From the NCBI GenBank assembly GCA_003388555.1, contig QQVD01000007.1, forward strand, positions 46,452 to 110,451: a DNA stretch of 64,000 nt, written 5' to 3'. Below the pieces are notes generated by a model. It was not told the DNA's origin. It saw only the letters and a list, made by a program, of their open reading frames with translations, and did not search any database. The translations under genes were made by a program, and so were the position numbers. Origin of the DNA: Acidobacteriota bacterium (GTDB lineage Bacteria; Acidobacteriota; Thermoanaerobaculia; Multivoradales; Multivoraceae). This document shows, piece after piece, positions 35,161 through 44,117 of this stretch (position 1 is the first letter of the stretch; the number at the start of each line of letters is the position of its first letter).

Positions 35161-36405
35161 TCAGCTCCGTTCGTCCTCCTGTCGCCCCACCGCCCTGCCG
35201 CGCAGGGTGCCGGCGGCGCGGCGCACCGCTTCGAAGCCGTAGCGGGCGCGGATCGCGTCGATCGACTCGTTGACCGCCCGGTCGCGTTCGAAGAGGTCGA
35301 GCTGCGCCCCGGCGGTGACCAGGTTGGAGAGCGCGACGCCGAGCAGCCGGATCGCGCGTCTGCCGGTGCGCAGATCGAGGTAGAGGTCCTTGACGATCGG
35401 ATAGATCTCGAGCTCGGAGTGGGTGGGCGGCACGGTGCGCGAGCGCGACAGGGTCTCGAAGTCCGAGTAGCGCAGCTTGAGAGTGATCGTCCGTGCCTTG
35501 ACGCCGCGGCGGCGCGCCCGCCAGCACACCCGCTCGCAGAGCGAGCAGAGCTGCGCCAGCGCGGTGCGCGACGAGCTGGTGTCTTCACGGAAGGTGCGCT
35601 CGTTGGAGATGCTGCGCACCGTGTCGCCGGCGTCGTCGTGCTCGCGGAAGGCCGGCTGGTCGCGGCTGATGTCGGAGCTGCCCTCGCCGCGGGCGCCGCG
35701 CTGCACCGTCTCGGCCCAGGCGCCGAAGATCTGGCGCAACTGCTCGAGCGACATCGCGGCGACCTCGCCGAGAGTCTCGACCCCGGCCTCGGCGAGCTTG
35801 CGCGCCGCCACCGGGCCGATGCCCGGTAGCTTGCGCACCGGCAGCGGCGCCAGCGTGCGCGCCTCGCTGCCGGCGCCGACCAGCATCACGCCGGCGGGTT
35901 TGGCGAGCCCACTGGCGACCTTGGCCATCGAGCGACTGGTGGCGACGCCGATGCTCGACGGCAGACCGAGCTCGCCCTGGATCGTCGCCTGGATCTCGCG
36001 CGCGGTGCGCAGGATGGTGGCGTCGGGCCCGAGATCCCCCGGCCTCCGGTAGAGGCGCTCGCATCCCGAGAGGTCGATGAACATCTCGTCGATGCTCGCC
36101 GACTGCACGTCGGGCGAGTAGCGCTCGACGATCGCCCTGACCCGGCGCGAGTAGTCGCCGTAGACCTCGCCGCGTACCGGCAGGTAGACGGCGTGGGGGG
36201 CACGCCGGGCCGCCTCGGTGAGGGACATCCCGGAGTGCACGCCGAAGGCGCGTACCTCGTAGCTGCAAGCGGTGACCACGCCGCGCGAGCCGGGCCGTCC
36301 GCCGACGATCACCGCCTTGCCCTCGAGCGACGGATCGAACAGCCGTTCCACCGACACGAAGAAGGTGTCGAGATCGAGACAGCAGATGCGCGGCGCGCGC
36401 AGCAT
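35161..36405 (-). CDS. dinB: DNA polymerase IV (Y family)
   Basis: A 414-residue translesion polymerase. Metal-binding residues are D11 ('CLDLDTFFVSVE'), D106 and E107 ('SIDEMFIDL'). 'GVATSRSMAKVASGLAKPAG' is the little finger/thumb border, two helix-hairpin-helix motifs ('RKLPGIGPVAARKL') follow, and a beta-clamp peptide 'QLDLFE' lies at 368-373. It copies past damaged bases and is usually damage-induced. The upstream side (from 36421) is not a normal promoter region but a low-complexity array; no LexA-like box is obvious between the array and the start. GGCGAG immediately precedes the ATG. Confidence 0.95.
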   Translation of the reverse strand: MLRAPRICCLDLDTFFVSVERLFDPSLEGKAVIVGGRPGSRGVVTACSYEVRAFGVHSGMSLTEAARRAPHAVYLPVRGEVYGDYSRRVRAIVERYSPDVQSASIDEMFIDLSGCERLYRRPGDLGPDATILRTAREIQATIQGELGLPSSIGVATSRSMAKVASGLAKPAGVMLVGAGSEARTLAPLPVRKLPGIGPVAARKLAEAGVETLGEVAAMSLEQLRQIFGAWAETVQRGARGEGSSDISRDQPAFREHDDAGDTVRSISNERTFREDTSSSRTALAQLCSLCERVCWRARRRGVKARTITLKLRYSDFETLSRSRTVPPTHSELEIYPIVKDLYLDLRTGRRAIRLLGVALSNLVTAGAQLDLFERDRAVNESIDAIRARYGFEAVRRAAGTLRGRAVGRQEDERS

Positions 36406-36422
36406 CTCGCCAGTGTAGGGAG

Positions 36423-36513
36423 GGACGAGGGAAAAGGGAAAAGGGAAAAGGGAAAGGGAAGAGGGAAGGGGTTGGGGGTTAGGGGTTAGGGGTTAGGGGT
36501 TGGGGATTGGGGG
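36423..36513. repeat. GGGAAAA and telomere-like G-tract array
   Basis: From 36430 come repeats of GGGAAAA, then from 36468 seven G-tracts of 4-5 G with 2-3 nt loops (TT, TTA, TTA, TTA, TT, ATT), very like telomere TTAGGG repeats. Such spacing is a strong G-quadruplex candidate. The C-rich complement is the strand that reads into dinB. Confidence 0.9.
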
Positions 36514-36604
36514 TCAGAGATCAGAGATCAGAGATCAGAGATCAGAGATCAGAGATCAGAGATCAGAGATCAGAGGTCAGAGATCAGAGAGCAGAGATCA
36601 GAGG
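36514..36604. repeat. 13 tandem heptamers (TCAGAGA)
   Basis: Thirteen exact 7-bp periods fill 91 bp; ten are perfect TCAGAGA and three differ by one base. There are no spacers, so this is not a CRISPR array. It continues directly from the G-tract array. Confidence 0.95.
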
Positions 36605-36683
36605 TCAGGGGAGAGCCCGTCTCCGGCCCCAAGGACCCTCCGCTCCTGTCCCGCGCAGGCCTCGAGCGTGGTAGGTACGGGTC

Positions 36684-37043
36684 ATGAGCGGGACGACCAA
36701 GGTGACGGTGGGAGATCGCGGTCGTATCGTCATCCCGGCCGAGGTGGGACAACGCATCGGACTGCGACCCGGGACCGTGCTCAGCCTGATCGAGACGGAG
36801 GGCGGCATGGTGCTGATGACCCGCCGTCAGCTGCGGGATCGCGCGTGCGCGCCGAGCTCTCGGGGTTGGACCTGGTGGACGAGCTGCTGGCCGAACGGCG
36901 GGCCGCGGCCGAGGCCGAGGACGCGGCTCGAGTCGGCGGTCGCCGCCCGACTCTGTCTGGCGCTCGCCGAGCGCACCGGCGCCGAGGCCTGGACGGCCGA
37001 CCGGGCCTGGGCGAAGGATCGGCGGGCGCGGCTGATCCGTTGA
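36684..37043 (+). pseudogene. Decayed AbrB-antitoxin / PIN-toxin remnant
   Basis: Residues 1-45 are an intact AbrB/SpoVT-type domain ('VTVGDRGRIVIPAEVGQRIG'). After 'RRQLRDR' the frame loses homology, while one frame over reads 'VRAELSGLDLVDELLAERR', the usual C-terminus of such antitoxins; one base is missing near 36840. Back in the first frame the last ~30 residues ('LALAERTGAEAWTADRAWA...ARLIR') match the C-terminus of a PIN toxin. So an AbrB-PIN pair lost a base in the antitoxin and most of the toxin, leaving a fused relic. No functional toxin can be made. The locus lies right after the repeat array. Confidence 0.75.
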
Positions 37044-37096
37044 GGCCGCGACAGCGCTCCCGTCCGGCGGCGTAGGATCGGCGTGGAGGTGCGCGT

Positions 37097-39160
37097 GTGA
37101 TGAGACGATTCGCTCGTTGGTCGACGATCTGCGGCCTGGCCGCACTGGCAGTGGCCGCTTCCGGCGCCGGCACGGCGCCGCTGGCTCCGGGAGCCGACGA
37201 CGCTGCCGAGGTCGCCGACACCGACTGGCCGACCTACCACGGCGACCTCGGTGCCCGGCAGCATGTGCCGCTAGACCAGATCGACGCCTCCAACGTCGCG
37301 CGGCTCGAGGTCGCCTGGAGCTGGCAGTCACCCGACAACCCGCTGATCGCCGAGGACCGGCGCAAGATGGCGGGGAGCTACAAGTCGACGCCGCTGAAGG
37401 TCGGCGATCGTCTCTACGTCAACACCTCGCTGGGCCAGGTGGCGGCACTCGACGCGGGAACCGGCGAGACGCTCTGGGTCTACGACACCAAGGCCTACGA
37501 GGCCGGACGCCCGACCAACCTCGGCTTCAACAGCCGCGGCCTTGCCTACTGGACCGACGGCGAGCAGCAGCGTCTCTTCCAGCCGTCCAACGACGCGACG
37601 TTGTGGGCGATCGATGCCGGCACCGGTCAGCCGGTTGCCGGGTTCGGCGACGGCGGCAAGGTCGACCTCATCGCGACGCTGCGTCGCGACACGTCGCGTC
37701 GCTACTACACCATCATGTCGGCGCCACTGGTGGTCGGAGACGTGGTGGTCGTCGGCTCGTCGATCTTCGACGGTCCGACCCGCAGGGAGATGCCGCCCGG
37801 CGACGTGCGCGCCTTCGACGTGCGCACCGGCGAGCTGCGCTGGACCTTCCACAACCCGCCGATGCGCGGCGAGCGCGGTTACGAGACCTGGGAGGACGGC
37901 TCGGCCGACTACACAGGCAACGCCAACGTGTGGACGAACTTTTCCGCCGACGGCGAGCTCGGCCTGGTCTACCTGCCGTTCGGCACTCCCACCAACGACT
38001 GGTACGGCGGCCACCGCAAGGGCGACAACCTCTTCGCCGAGTCGATCGTCTGCGTCAGGGCGGCCACCGGGGAGTACGTCTGGCACTACCAGCTGGTGCA
38101 CCACGGCCTGTGGGACTACGACATCCCAGCCGCACCGACGCTGTTCGACGCGACGATCGACGGGCGCGAGCGCAAGGCTGTCGCGGTGATCACCAAGCAG
38201 GGCTTCGTCTACGTCTTCGACCGGGTCACCGGCGAGCCGATCTGGCCGATCGAGGAGCGCGAGGTGCCGCAGTCGACGGTGCCCGGCGAGCAGACGTCAC
38301 CCACCCAGCCGTTCCCGACCAAGCCGCCGCCGTTCGAGTCGCAGGGCATCTCCGACGAGACGATCGTCGATTTCACCCCGGAGATCCGTGCCGAGGCGAT
38401 GGAGATCCTCAAGAACTTCCACTACGGGCCGATCTTCACGCCGCCGGTGGTGGTGACCGACGAGATCTGGGGCACCGTGCAGCACCCGGGCTGGGCCGGC
38501 GGCGCCAACTGGGGCGGCGCGGCCTTCGACCCCGACACCAGCCGCTTCTACGTGCCGTCGTTCTCCAATCCCACCGTCGTCGGTCTGCAGAAGCCGGATC
38601 CGGCGCGCTCCAACCTCGACTACATCCGCGGCGCGCCGCGCCAGGAAGCGCTGCAGGGTCGGCACGAGTCGGTGACCGGCATCACCGGCCCGCGGGGCCT
38701 GCCGATCCTCAAACCGCCCTACGGCAGGGTCACCGCCTACGACCTGTCCGAGGGCGACCTGGTGTGGCAGGTGCCGCACGGTGACGGGATCCGGCAGCAG
38801 ATCGTCGACCTCGGTCTGCCCGATCCCGGGCCGGTCGGCTCGGCGAGCTTCACCGGGCCGCTGCTCACCGACACACTGCTCTTCCTCGGACAGGGCAGGC
38901 TGGCCGACCGCGTCGCCGGAGAGGACGCCGCCGAAGGGTCCCTCGTCGCCTACGACAAGCAGACCGGTGCGGTGGTCGCCGAGGTGCCGCTGCCGGCGCG
39001 CCCGAGCGGCACGCCGATGTCCTACATGCACCGCGGACGCCAGCACCTGGTGTTCGCGTTCGGCGGTGGCCCGAAGTCGGGGCTGCTGGCGCTGGCGCTT
39101 CCTGCCTCATCGCCTGAGCAGCCCGCGGCCGTGAGCGACGCCGCGCGTGGCGTGCGATAA
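37097..39160 (+). CDS. Exported PQQ-dependent dehydrogenase
   Basis: A 687-residue quinoprotein with a signal peptide (about 1-30) and an eight-bladed propeller. PQQ-site motifs include 'HGLWDYD' (about 335-341), 'GANWGGAAFDPD' near 470, and the blade pattern 'ALDAGTGETLWVYDT', 'AIDAGTGQPVAGFG'. It resembles the soluble domain of membrane glucose dehydrogenase rather than methanol dehydrogenases, with no haem domain. Likely activity is periplasmic oxidation of a sugar or alcohol, passing electrons to quinone or a cytochrome; substrate unknown. GTG 37097 and ATG 37100 are both possible starts after GGAGG. No PQQ biosynthesis genes are in the window. It precedes a secreted protein by 194 bp. 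Confidence 0.9.
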   Translation: MMRRFARWSTICGLAALAVAASGAGTAPLAPGADDAAEVADTDWPTYHGDLGARQHVPLDQIDASNVARLEVAWSWQSPDNPLIAEDRRKMAGSYKSTPLKVGDRLYVNTSLGQVAALDAGTGETLWVYDTKAYEAGRPTNLGFNSRGLAYWTDGEQQRLFQPSNDATLWAIDAGTGQPVAGFGDGGKVDLIATLRRDTSRRYYTIMSAPLVVGDVVVVGSSIFDGPTRREMPPGDVRAFDVRTGELRWTFHNPPMRGERGYETWEDGSADYTGNANVWTNFSADGELGLVYLPFGTPTNDWYGGHRKGDNLFAESIVCVRAATGEYVWHYQLVHHGLWDYDIPAAPTLFDATIDGRERKAVAVITKQGFVYVFDRVTGEPIWPIEEREVPQSTVPGEQTSPTQPFPTKPPPFESQGISDETIVDFTPEIRAEAMEILKNFHYGPIFTPPVVVTDEIWGTVQHPGWAGGANWGGAAFDPDTSRFYVPSFSNPTVVGLQKPDPARSNLDYIRGAPRQEALQGRHESVTGITGPRGLPILKPPYGRVTAYDLSEGDLVWQVPHGDGIRQQIVDLGLPDPGPVGSASFTGPLLTDTLLFLGQGRLADRVAGEDAAEGSLVAYDKQTGAVVAEVPLPARPSGTPMSYMHRGRQHLVFAFGGGPKSGLLALALPASSPEQPAAVSDAARGVR

Positions 39161-39354
39161 TCGTCGAGGCGCGCCCGTCGACCGGCCGCGCGTGTCGACC
39201 CCGTCGAGCCGTCGCCGTCGCCTCCCGAGCGACGACGAGAGCCGGGCTCCGGGGATCCAGCTCACGCACGGGACACCCGAAGCTGGCGTCGCCACCGCGA
39301 CCCGTTTGGGACTACAGGAGGGGCGCGGTCCGAACCGACTCCAGGAGAACCACC

Positions 39355-40455
39355 ATGAAGACCCACCACATCGTGATGGCGCTGCTCAGCGGCCTGCTGA
39401 TCGCCACCGGTGCCGCGATCGCTGCGGGCTCGGACGAGATACCGCGCACCGCCGACGGCAAACCCGATCTGTCGGGCACCTACGACATCGCCACCCTGAC
39501 GCCGCTGCAGCGCCCGCCGCAGTATGGCGACAACCTCTATCTGACGCCCGAGGAGGCCGAGCGCATCGAGCGTGAGGAGCAGGAGTTCCTCGCCCTCGGC
39601 GCGGCGAAGAGCGATCCGGACCGAGGCGCCCCCGAAGAGGGCGGTGCGCCGCCGGTCGGCCTGGGCGAGGAGGAGCGCGAGACCCTGGGCGCCGGCAACG
39701 TCGGCGGCTACAACAACTTCTGGATCGATCGCGGCGACTCGGTGGTCATCGTCGACGGCAAGTTCCGCACCTCGATCATCACCGAGCCGGCCAACGGCCG
39801 CTACCCGCCGTTCACCGCCGACGCGATGAAGGCGCTCGGCGGCCTGCGCGACCTGATGCGGCCGAACGACGGCACCGCCTACTGGATCGACTGGGACCGG
39901 CCCGGGCCCTACGACAACATGGAGCAGCGTCCGCTCGCCGAGCGTTGCCTGGCGAGCTTCGCCTCGACGATCCCCGCCACTCCGGCGCTCTACAACAACT
40001 TCAAGCGCATCGTGCAGACGCCCGACCGGGTGATGATCCTCAACGAGATGGTGCACGACGTACGCATCGTGCGGCTGAACTCGGAGCACCCGCCGGCCGA
40101 CATGAAGTTCTGGATGGGCGACTCGATCGGCTGGTGGGAGGGCGACACTCTCGTCGTCGAGACCACCAACTTCAAAGAGGAGCCGGGCGGCTTCGGCTTC
40201 GGCTCGCTCGAGAACCACAAGGTCACCGAACGCTTCACCAGGCAGGACGCCGACACCCTGCACTACGCCTTCGAGGTCGAGAACCCCGACCGCTGGCAGA
40301 GCGCCTGGAAGGGTGACTACACCTGGCCGCGCACCGACGACAAGCTGTTCGAGTACGCCTGCCACGAAGGCAACTACGCGATGGGCAACATCATGCGTGG
40401 CGCCCGGCTGCTCGAGCAGGACGCGCTCGACGCCAAGGAAGGCGAGTCGAAGTAG
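39355..40455 (+). CDS. Secreted protein of the 'PDLSG...GDTLVVETTNF' family
   Basis: A 366-residue exported protein of unknown function. After a signal peptide (about 1-24) comes 'PRTADGKPDLSGTYDIAT', a start seen in many acidobacterial and proteobacterial secreted proteins, and near residue 264 'WWEGDTLVVETTNF', the hallmark of the family. Six conserved aromatic-rich segments suggest a beta-sandwich. CCAGGAG precedes the ATG. A possible extended -10 (TGCGATAAT) lies at the very end of the preceding PQQ gene, so it may have its own promoter as well as read-through from that gene. Co-location with a quinoprotein may mean it helps carbohydrate or aromatic oxidation; that is inference. Confidence 0.75.
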   Translation: MKTHHIVMALLSGLLIATGAAIAAGSDEIPRTADGKPDLSGTYDIATLTPLQRPPQYGDNLYLTPEEAERIEREEQEFLALGAAKSDPDRGAPEEGGAPPVGLGEEERETLGAGNVGGYNNFWIDRGDSVVIVDGKFRTSIITEPANGRYPPFTADAMKALGGLRDLMRPNDGTAYWIDWDRPGPYDNMEQRPLAERCLASFASTIPATPALYNNFKRIVQTPDRVMILNEMVHDVRIVRLNSEHPPADMKFWMGDSIGWWEGDTLVVETTNFKEEPGGFGFGSLENHKVTERFTRQDADTLHYAFEVENPDRWQSAWKGDYTWPRTDDKLFEYACHEGNYAMGNIMRGARLLEQDALDAKEGESK

Positions 40456-40567
40456 GACGGGGTAGACCGGCGGGATCGACCGGCCTGCCTCTCGGCGCGA
40501 GCGGGCCGGTCGCCGCGGGCGAGTCCCCGTGGCCCGTGCGCTGCGTCGCCGGCCCCGGCGGCGAGCG

Positions 40568-42577
40568 TCATCGACCTTCCGTCGTGTCTCCAGGACGCAC
40601 CTCGGCTTCCTGTTGGGCCGAAGCGAAAAGTGCCAGCGCGTCCGGGTATCCCTCGCGCTCGACGAGGCGCAGGGCGCTCACACCGTCGGCTGACGGGCGG
40701 TGAGGATCGGCGCCGGCGGCGAGTAGGAGCCGGATGGGTTCGGGGTCGCCGAAGTACTGCAGCAACGCGTAGTGCAGTGGCGTGTAGCCATCGACGTCGA
40801 GGGAGTCGACGGCGGCCAGCGCGTGCTCGGTGGCGAGCAGCCGCTCGAGGATCTCGACCGCGCCCGAGAACACGGCCTCGTGCAGCGCATTCGAGCCGAT
40901 GGCTGCAAAGCCGTCCGCGGCGGAGGCGCCGGCGGAGAGCAGGAGCTCCACCATCTCCAGATCGTGCAGCGCGACCGCCAGTGCCAGAGGCGTGGCGCCG
41001 TCCTCACCGGCGGCGGGCCGGGAGGGATCGGCGCCCTGTTCCAGCAGGATACGGGCGGCGGCGAGGTTGCCCGATGCCACCGCGGCGTGGAGCGGACGTT
41101 CCCGAGTCGAGTCCTGGGAATCGACCGGGGCCCCGGCCTGCAAGAGCAGGCGCGCCGCCAGCGCGGCCCCGTCCCGGGGTGCTGTTGCAGACGGTGTCGC
41201 CACCGCAAGATGGAGAGCGGTCTTGCCGAGCTCCGACCGGTCCCCGACACCGACTTCGAGCTCGAGGACGCGGCCGAGCTTTGCCGGGTCTGCCGCTGCC
41301 GCATGGAGCAGGCTCAGTCCCTGGGGGCCGGGCGCCTCGATCGCCTCGCGGTCGGCCTCGGCGAGAATGGAGGCGAACTCCTCGTCCGATTTCCAGAGTG
41401 CGGCCTCGAGGAGAGGAGTCAGACTTCCGGCCTGCCCGTCCCTCGACGCGACGTCCGCCGCGGCCGTCGGCATGCGGGGAGCGGGGGCCAGCGCCGTCAG
41501 AGGACCGGGTTCGCTCACCATGGTCAGGGCGATGGTGGCCCAGGCGGTTCCCGCGTAGGAGATGAACTGGTCTTCGCCGAACGGGTATCCCGACTCGAAG
41601 TAGGGCAGCCCACCGACCCGGCGCCGGGTCGGCACCTGCCACGCCCCCGCGGTGCGGTCGAAGGTGCGATCGAGGTACTCGACGGCCCGCTTCGTCCGTG
41701 GGTCGTCCCAGCGCAACTGCTCGACCTGGAGGAGGACGGACAGGGCCAGGCCGGTGGCGTAGGCGTCGCTCTGACGCTCTGGGTATTGAGCCCAGCCGCC
41801 GGTGTCGAGCTGTTGCGAGAGCAGTCGCTGCGCCAGGGGCTCGAGGCCGGTGGCCGGCTGCTCTGCCCAGTAGAGACCCAGGAGTTGGAAGGCGAGGGCT
41901 TCGGTGTCGCGGGATCGATGATCGGCCAGCCAGGCCGTGGCGCGCTCTCGAGCTCGGACGTGGCCTTCCGTCCACCCGTAGGCGCGCAGTGCCTGGATGA
42001 GCAATGCGGTGCCGCTGCTGGTGGCATCCTCGAGAGGCGGTCGGTGGCTCTGCGCCGGGTAGCTGCCGTCGCGCTGCTGCAGCTTCGTCATTCCGTGGAC
42101 CAGGCTGCGCGCCAGCGGATCGAGGGGCTGGTCACCGAGCAACATCCCGAGCAGGCCGTAGGCGGCGCCGAAGCGCGACGGAGGCTCGTTCTGTAGAAGC
42201 TCGCCGTACGACCGATCGAGAGAACGACGGATCGCCGCGACCTGTTTGGCTTCCAGGCCGGCGTTGATCGGCAGGCCCTTTTCGTCGGCAGCCCGGGTGG
42301 CCAGCGTGCCCAGCACCTGGTGGTGGCAGGACATGCACGTCTTTTTCTGGATCCAGACGTCGGCCGAGCGCTGGAGCAGTGGGGTGGTCAGCTTCACCAG
42401 TTCGCGGGCGACTGCCCGATGGTCACGTGTCTCCGGCGACGTGGTCGCGCGGGCGGCAAGAGCCGGCAGGCACAGAGCAGCCAGAGCCGCGAGCCTGCAG
42501 GCCCCGCGCCGGACTCCGCGCGGTCTGCCGCCCCTCGTCGCGGGCCGGTTCGGCTCCTGGCGAGCGGTGGTGGTCAT
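40568..42577 (-). CDS. Exported CxxCH protein with toroid and ankyrin repeats
   Basis: A 669-residue exported protein of unusual domain mix. After a signal peptide (about 22-44), one haem-c-like motif is seen, C81-M-S-C84-H85 in 'KKTCMSCHHQVLG'. Residues 90-380 form an alpha/alpha toroid of the squalene-cyclase/prenyltransferase type ('DTGGWAQYPERQSDAYATGLALSVLL' in parts; blocks ending G-G-W or G-T-A-W). Residues 390-655 are about seven ankyrin repeats ('GKTALHLAVA', 'ERPLHAAVASGNLAAARILLEQGAD', 'GYTPLHYALL'). The combination looks like a protein-binding scaffold with a redox or structural haem, not a cyclase (no DxDD). GGAGG lies eight bases before ATG 42577. It is divergent from the enoyl-reductase gene. 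Confidence 0.85.
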   Translation of the reverse strand: MTTTARQEPNRPATRGGRPRGVRRGACRLAALAALCLPALAARATTSPETRDHRAVARELVKLTTPLLQRSADVWIQKKTCMSCHHQVLGTLATRAADEKGLPINAGLEAKQVAAIRRSLDRSYGELLQNEPPSRFGAAYGLLGMLLGDQPLDPLARSLVHGMTKLQQRDGSYPAQSHRPPLEDATSSGTALLIQALRAYGWTEGHVRARERATAWLADHRSRDTEALAFQLLGLYWAEQPATGLEPLAQRLLSQQLDTGGWAQYPERQSDAYATGLALSVLLQVEQLRWDDPRTKRAVEYLDRTFDRTAGAWQVPTRRRVGGLPYFESGYPFGEDQFISYAGTAWATIALTMVSEPGPLTALAPAPRMPTAAADVASRDGQAGSLTPLLEAALWKSDEEFASILAEADREAIEAPGPQGLSLLHAAAADPAKLGRVLELEVGVGDRSELGKTALHLAVATPSATAPRDGAALAARLLLQAGAPVDSQDSTRERPLHAAVASGNLAAARILLEQGADPSRPAAGEDGATPLALAVALHDLEMVELLLSAGASAADGFAAIGSNALHEAVFSGAVEILERLLATEHALAAVDSLDVDGYTPLHYALLQYFGDPEPIRLLLAAGADPHRPSADGVSALRLVEREGYPDALALFASAQQEAEVRPGDTTEGR

Positions 42578-42682
42578 CGGTAGTGCCTCCAGATCGAAGA
42601 ATTCGTCGTTCGTTGGTTCGTTCTCCCAGACGGGAGCGAGGCGCACCGGTTGCCGCTCGGAGGGATCTGCGAGGATGGCGAC

Positions 42683-43924
42683 ATGGGCAGGCGCTACGAT
42701 CTCGCCGTCTTCGGCGCCACCGGCTTCACCGGCCGGCAGGCGGCGCGCTACCTCGCCGCGCACCCCGAGCGTGAGAGCTATCGCTTCGCGCTCGCGGCGC
42801 GCTCGCAGGAGAAGCTCGAGGCGCTGGTCGCCGAGCTGACGGGGGACGGACTCTCGGCGGACGGTGTGATCGTCGCCGACGCTCTCGACGGCGAAGCGAT
42901 GGACGGGCTGGCGGCCGCCGCCCGAGTCGTCCTGTCGACCGCCGGCCCGTTCGCCCGGTACGGCAGCGAGCTGGTGCGCGCCTGTGTCGAGCACCGTACG
43001 GACTACGTCGACATCACCGGCGAGACGCCATGGGTGCGCGAGATGATCGACCGGCACCACGAGCGCGCCGCCCGCGACGGCACCCGCATCGTCCCGTGCT
43101 GCGGCTTCGACTCGATCCCTTCCGATCTCGGCGCACTCTACGTCGCCGAGGCGCTGCACCGCGAGACCGGTGCCCGCTGCAGTCGGGTACACGCCTACCA
43201 CCGCGGCCGCGGCGGCATCAACGGCGGCACGGTGGCGTCGCTGGTCGAGATGCAGCGCGGCGGTGGCGCCCGCCGGATGCGCGATCTCTTCCTGCTCAAT
43301 CCCGAAGACCGGCGCCCTCGCTCGCAGAGCGGCCACGGCGATCCGGTCGCGCCCTTCTACTCGAGCGAGGCGAAGAGCTGGGCGGCGCCCTTCTTCATGG
43401 GCCCGATCAACACCCGCGTCGTGCGGCGCTCGCACGCCCTGCTGCAGGGCACCGAGCGCGGAGACCTGTTCGCCGACGACTTCCGCTACCAGGAGTACTG
43501 GAAGGCCAAGGGTCCTCTCGGGTTCGCCGAGGCGGGCGCCTTCGCGTTCGGCCAGGGCATGGCCCAGCTCGGTAGCGCCCTGCCCGGCGCCAGCCGCCTG
43601 ATCGAGGCGGTGGCCGCCGATCCGGGAGAAGGCCCGAGCGAGGCGACGATGGACGGCGGCTTCTTCTCCTGCGATCTCTACGCCGAAGGGGATCCGCCAC
43701 CCGGCGCCGGCGCCGGCCGCGCCCGCCGCCACTCTCGTCTGCACGGCCAGGGCGACCCCGGCAACCGGATCACGATCAAGTGCCTGTGCGAGTCAGCGCT
43801 GCTGCTGGCGCTCGAGCGGGAGCAGCTGCCGAGCTCTCCCGGTGGCGGCGTGCTGACCCCGGCGACGGCGCTCGGCCTGGCCCTGGTGCCGCGCCTCGAG
43901 CGCGCCGGCATCGAGTTCGGCTGA
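42683..43924 (+). CDS. Saccharopine dehydrogenase-like trans-acting enoyl reductase
   Basis: A 413-residue NAD(P)-binding protein. The Rossmann start 'YDLAVFGATGFTGRQAARYLA' is the family signature and 'AARSQEKLEALVAEL' follows. 'VVLSTAGPFARYGSELVRACVEHRTDYVDITGE' (in parts) and 'CCGFDSIPSDLGA' also match. Mycobacterial members reduce phthiocerol or phenolglycolipid intermediates in trans; others act on unknown lipids. A real saccharopine dehydrogenase function (lysine path) is unlikely. GAGGA precedes the ATG. Divergent from the toroid-ankyrin gene, with 105 bp shared upstream. Confidence 0.85.
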   Translation: MGRRYDLAVFGATGFTGRQAARYLAAHPERESYRFALAARSQEKLEALVAELTGDGLSADGVIVADALDGEAMDGLAAAARVVLSTAGPFARYGSELVRACVEHRTDYVDITGETPWVREMIDRHHERAARDGTRIVPCCGFDSIPSDLGALYVAEALHRETGARCSRVHAYHRGRGGINGGTVASLVEMQRGGGARRMRDLFLLNPEDRRPRSQSGHGDPVAPFYSSEAKSWAAPFFMGPINTRVVRRSHALLQGTERGDLFADDFRYQEYWKAKGPLGFAEAGAFAFGQGMAQLGSALPGASRLIEAVAADPGEGPSEATMDGGFFSCDLYAEGDPPPGAGAGRARRHSRLHGQGDPGNRITIKCLCESALLLALEREQLPSSPGGGVLTPATALGLALVPRLERAGIEFG

Positions 43925-44030
43925 GCGGGGGCTGGCCGAGCGGCCGGTCCATTCGCCGCTCAGTCCGGCTCGACCTGGGATCCAATGGTGCGCACTGCCT
44001 GTGGACTTCAGGCGATCTGATATCTCTCTA

Positions 44031-44086
44031 CCTGACCCCTACACCCTGACCCCTACACCCTGACCCCTACACCCTGACCCCTACAC
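44031..44086. repeat. Four tandem 14-mers (two heptamers each)
   Basis: CCTGACCCCTACAC is repeated four times without error. Each unit is a pair of heptamers (CCTGACC, CCTACAC), so the period matches the 7-bp array at 36514-36604. It lies 122 bp upstream of the glutaredoxin gene. Confidence 0.95.
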
Positions 44087-44117
44087 CCCTGACTGCTGCC
44101 CTGATAGCTGCTCTCCT

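Noticed and set aside
36514..36604. Heptamer array considered as a CRISPR array
   Set aside because: Units are 7 bp with no spacers and no cas genes nearby.
42683..43924. True saccharopine dehydrogenase of lysine metabolism
   Set aside because: The C-terminal half matches the trans-acting enoyl reductase group and there are no lysine pathway genes around.
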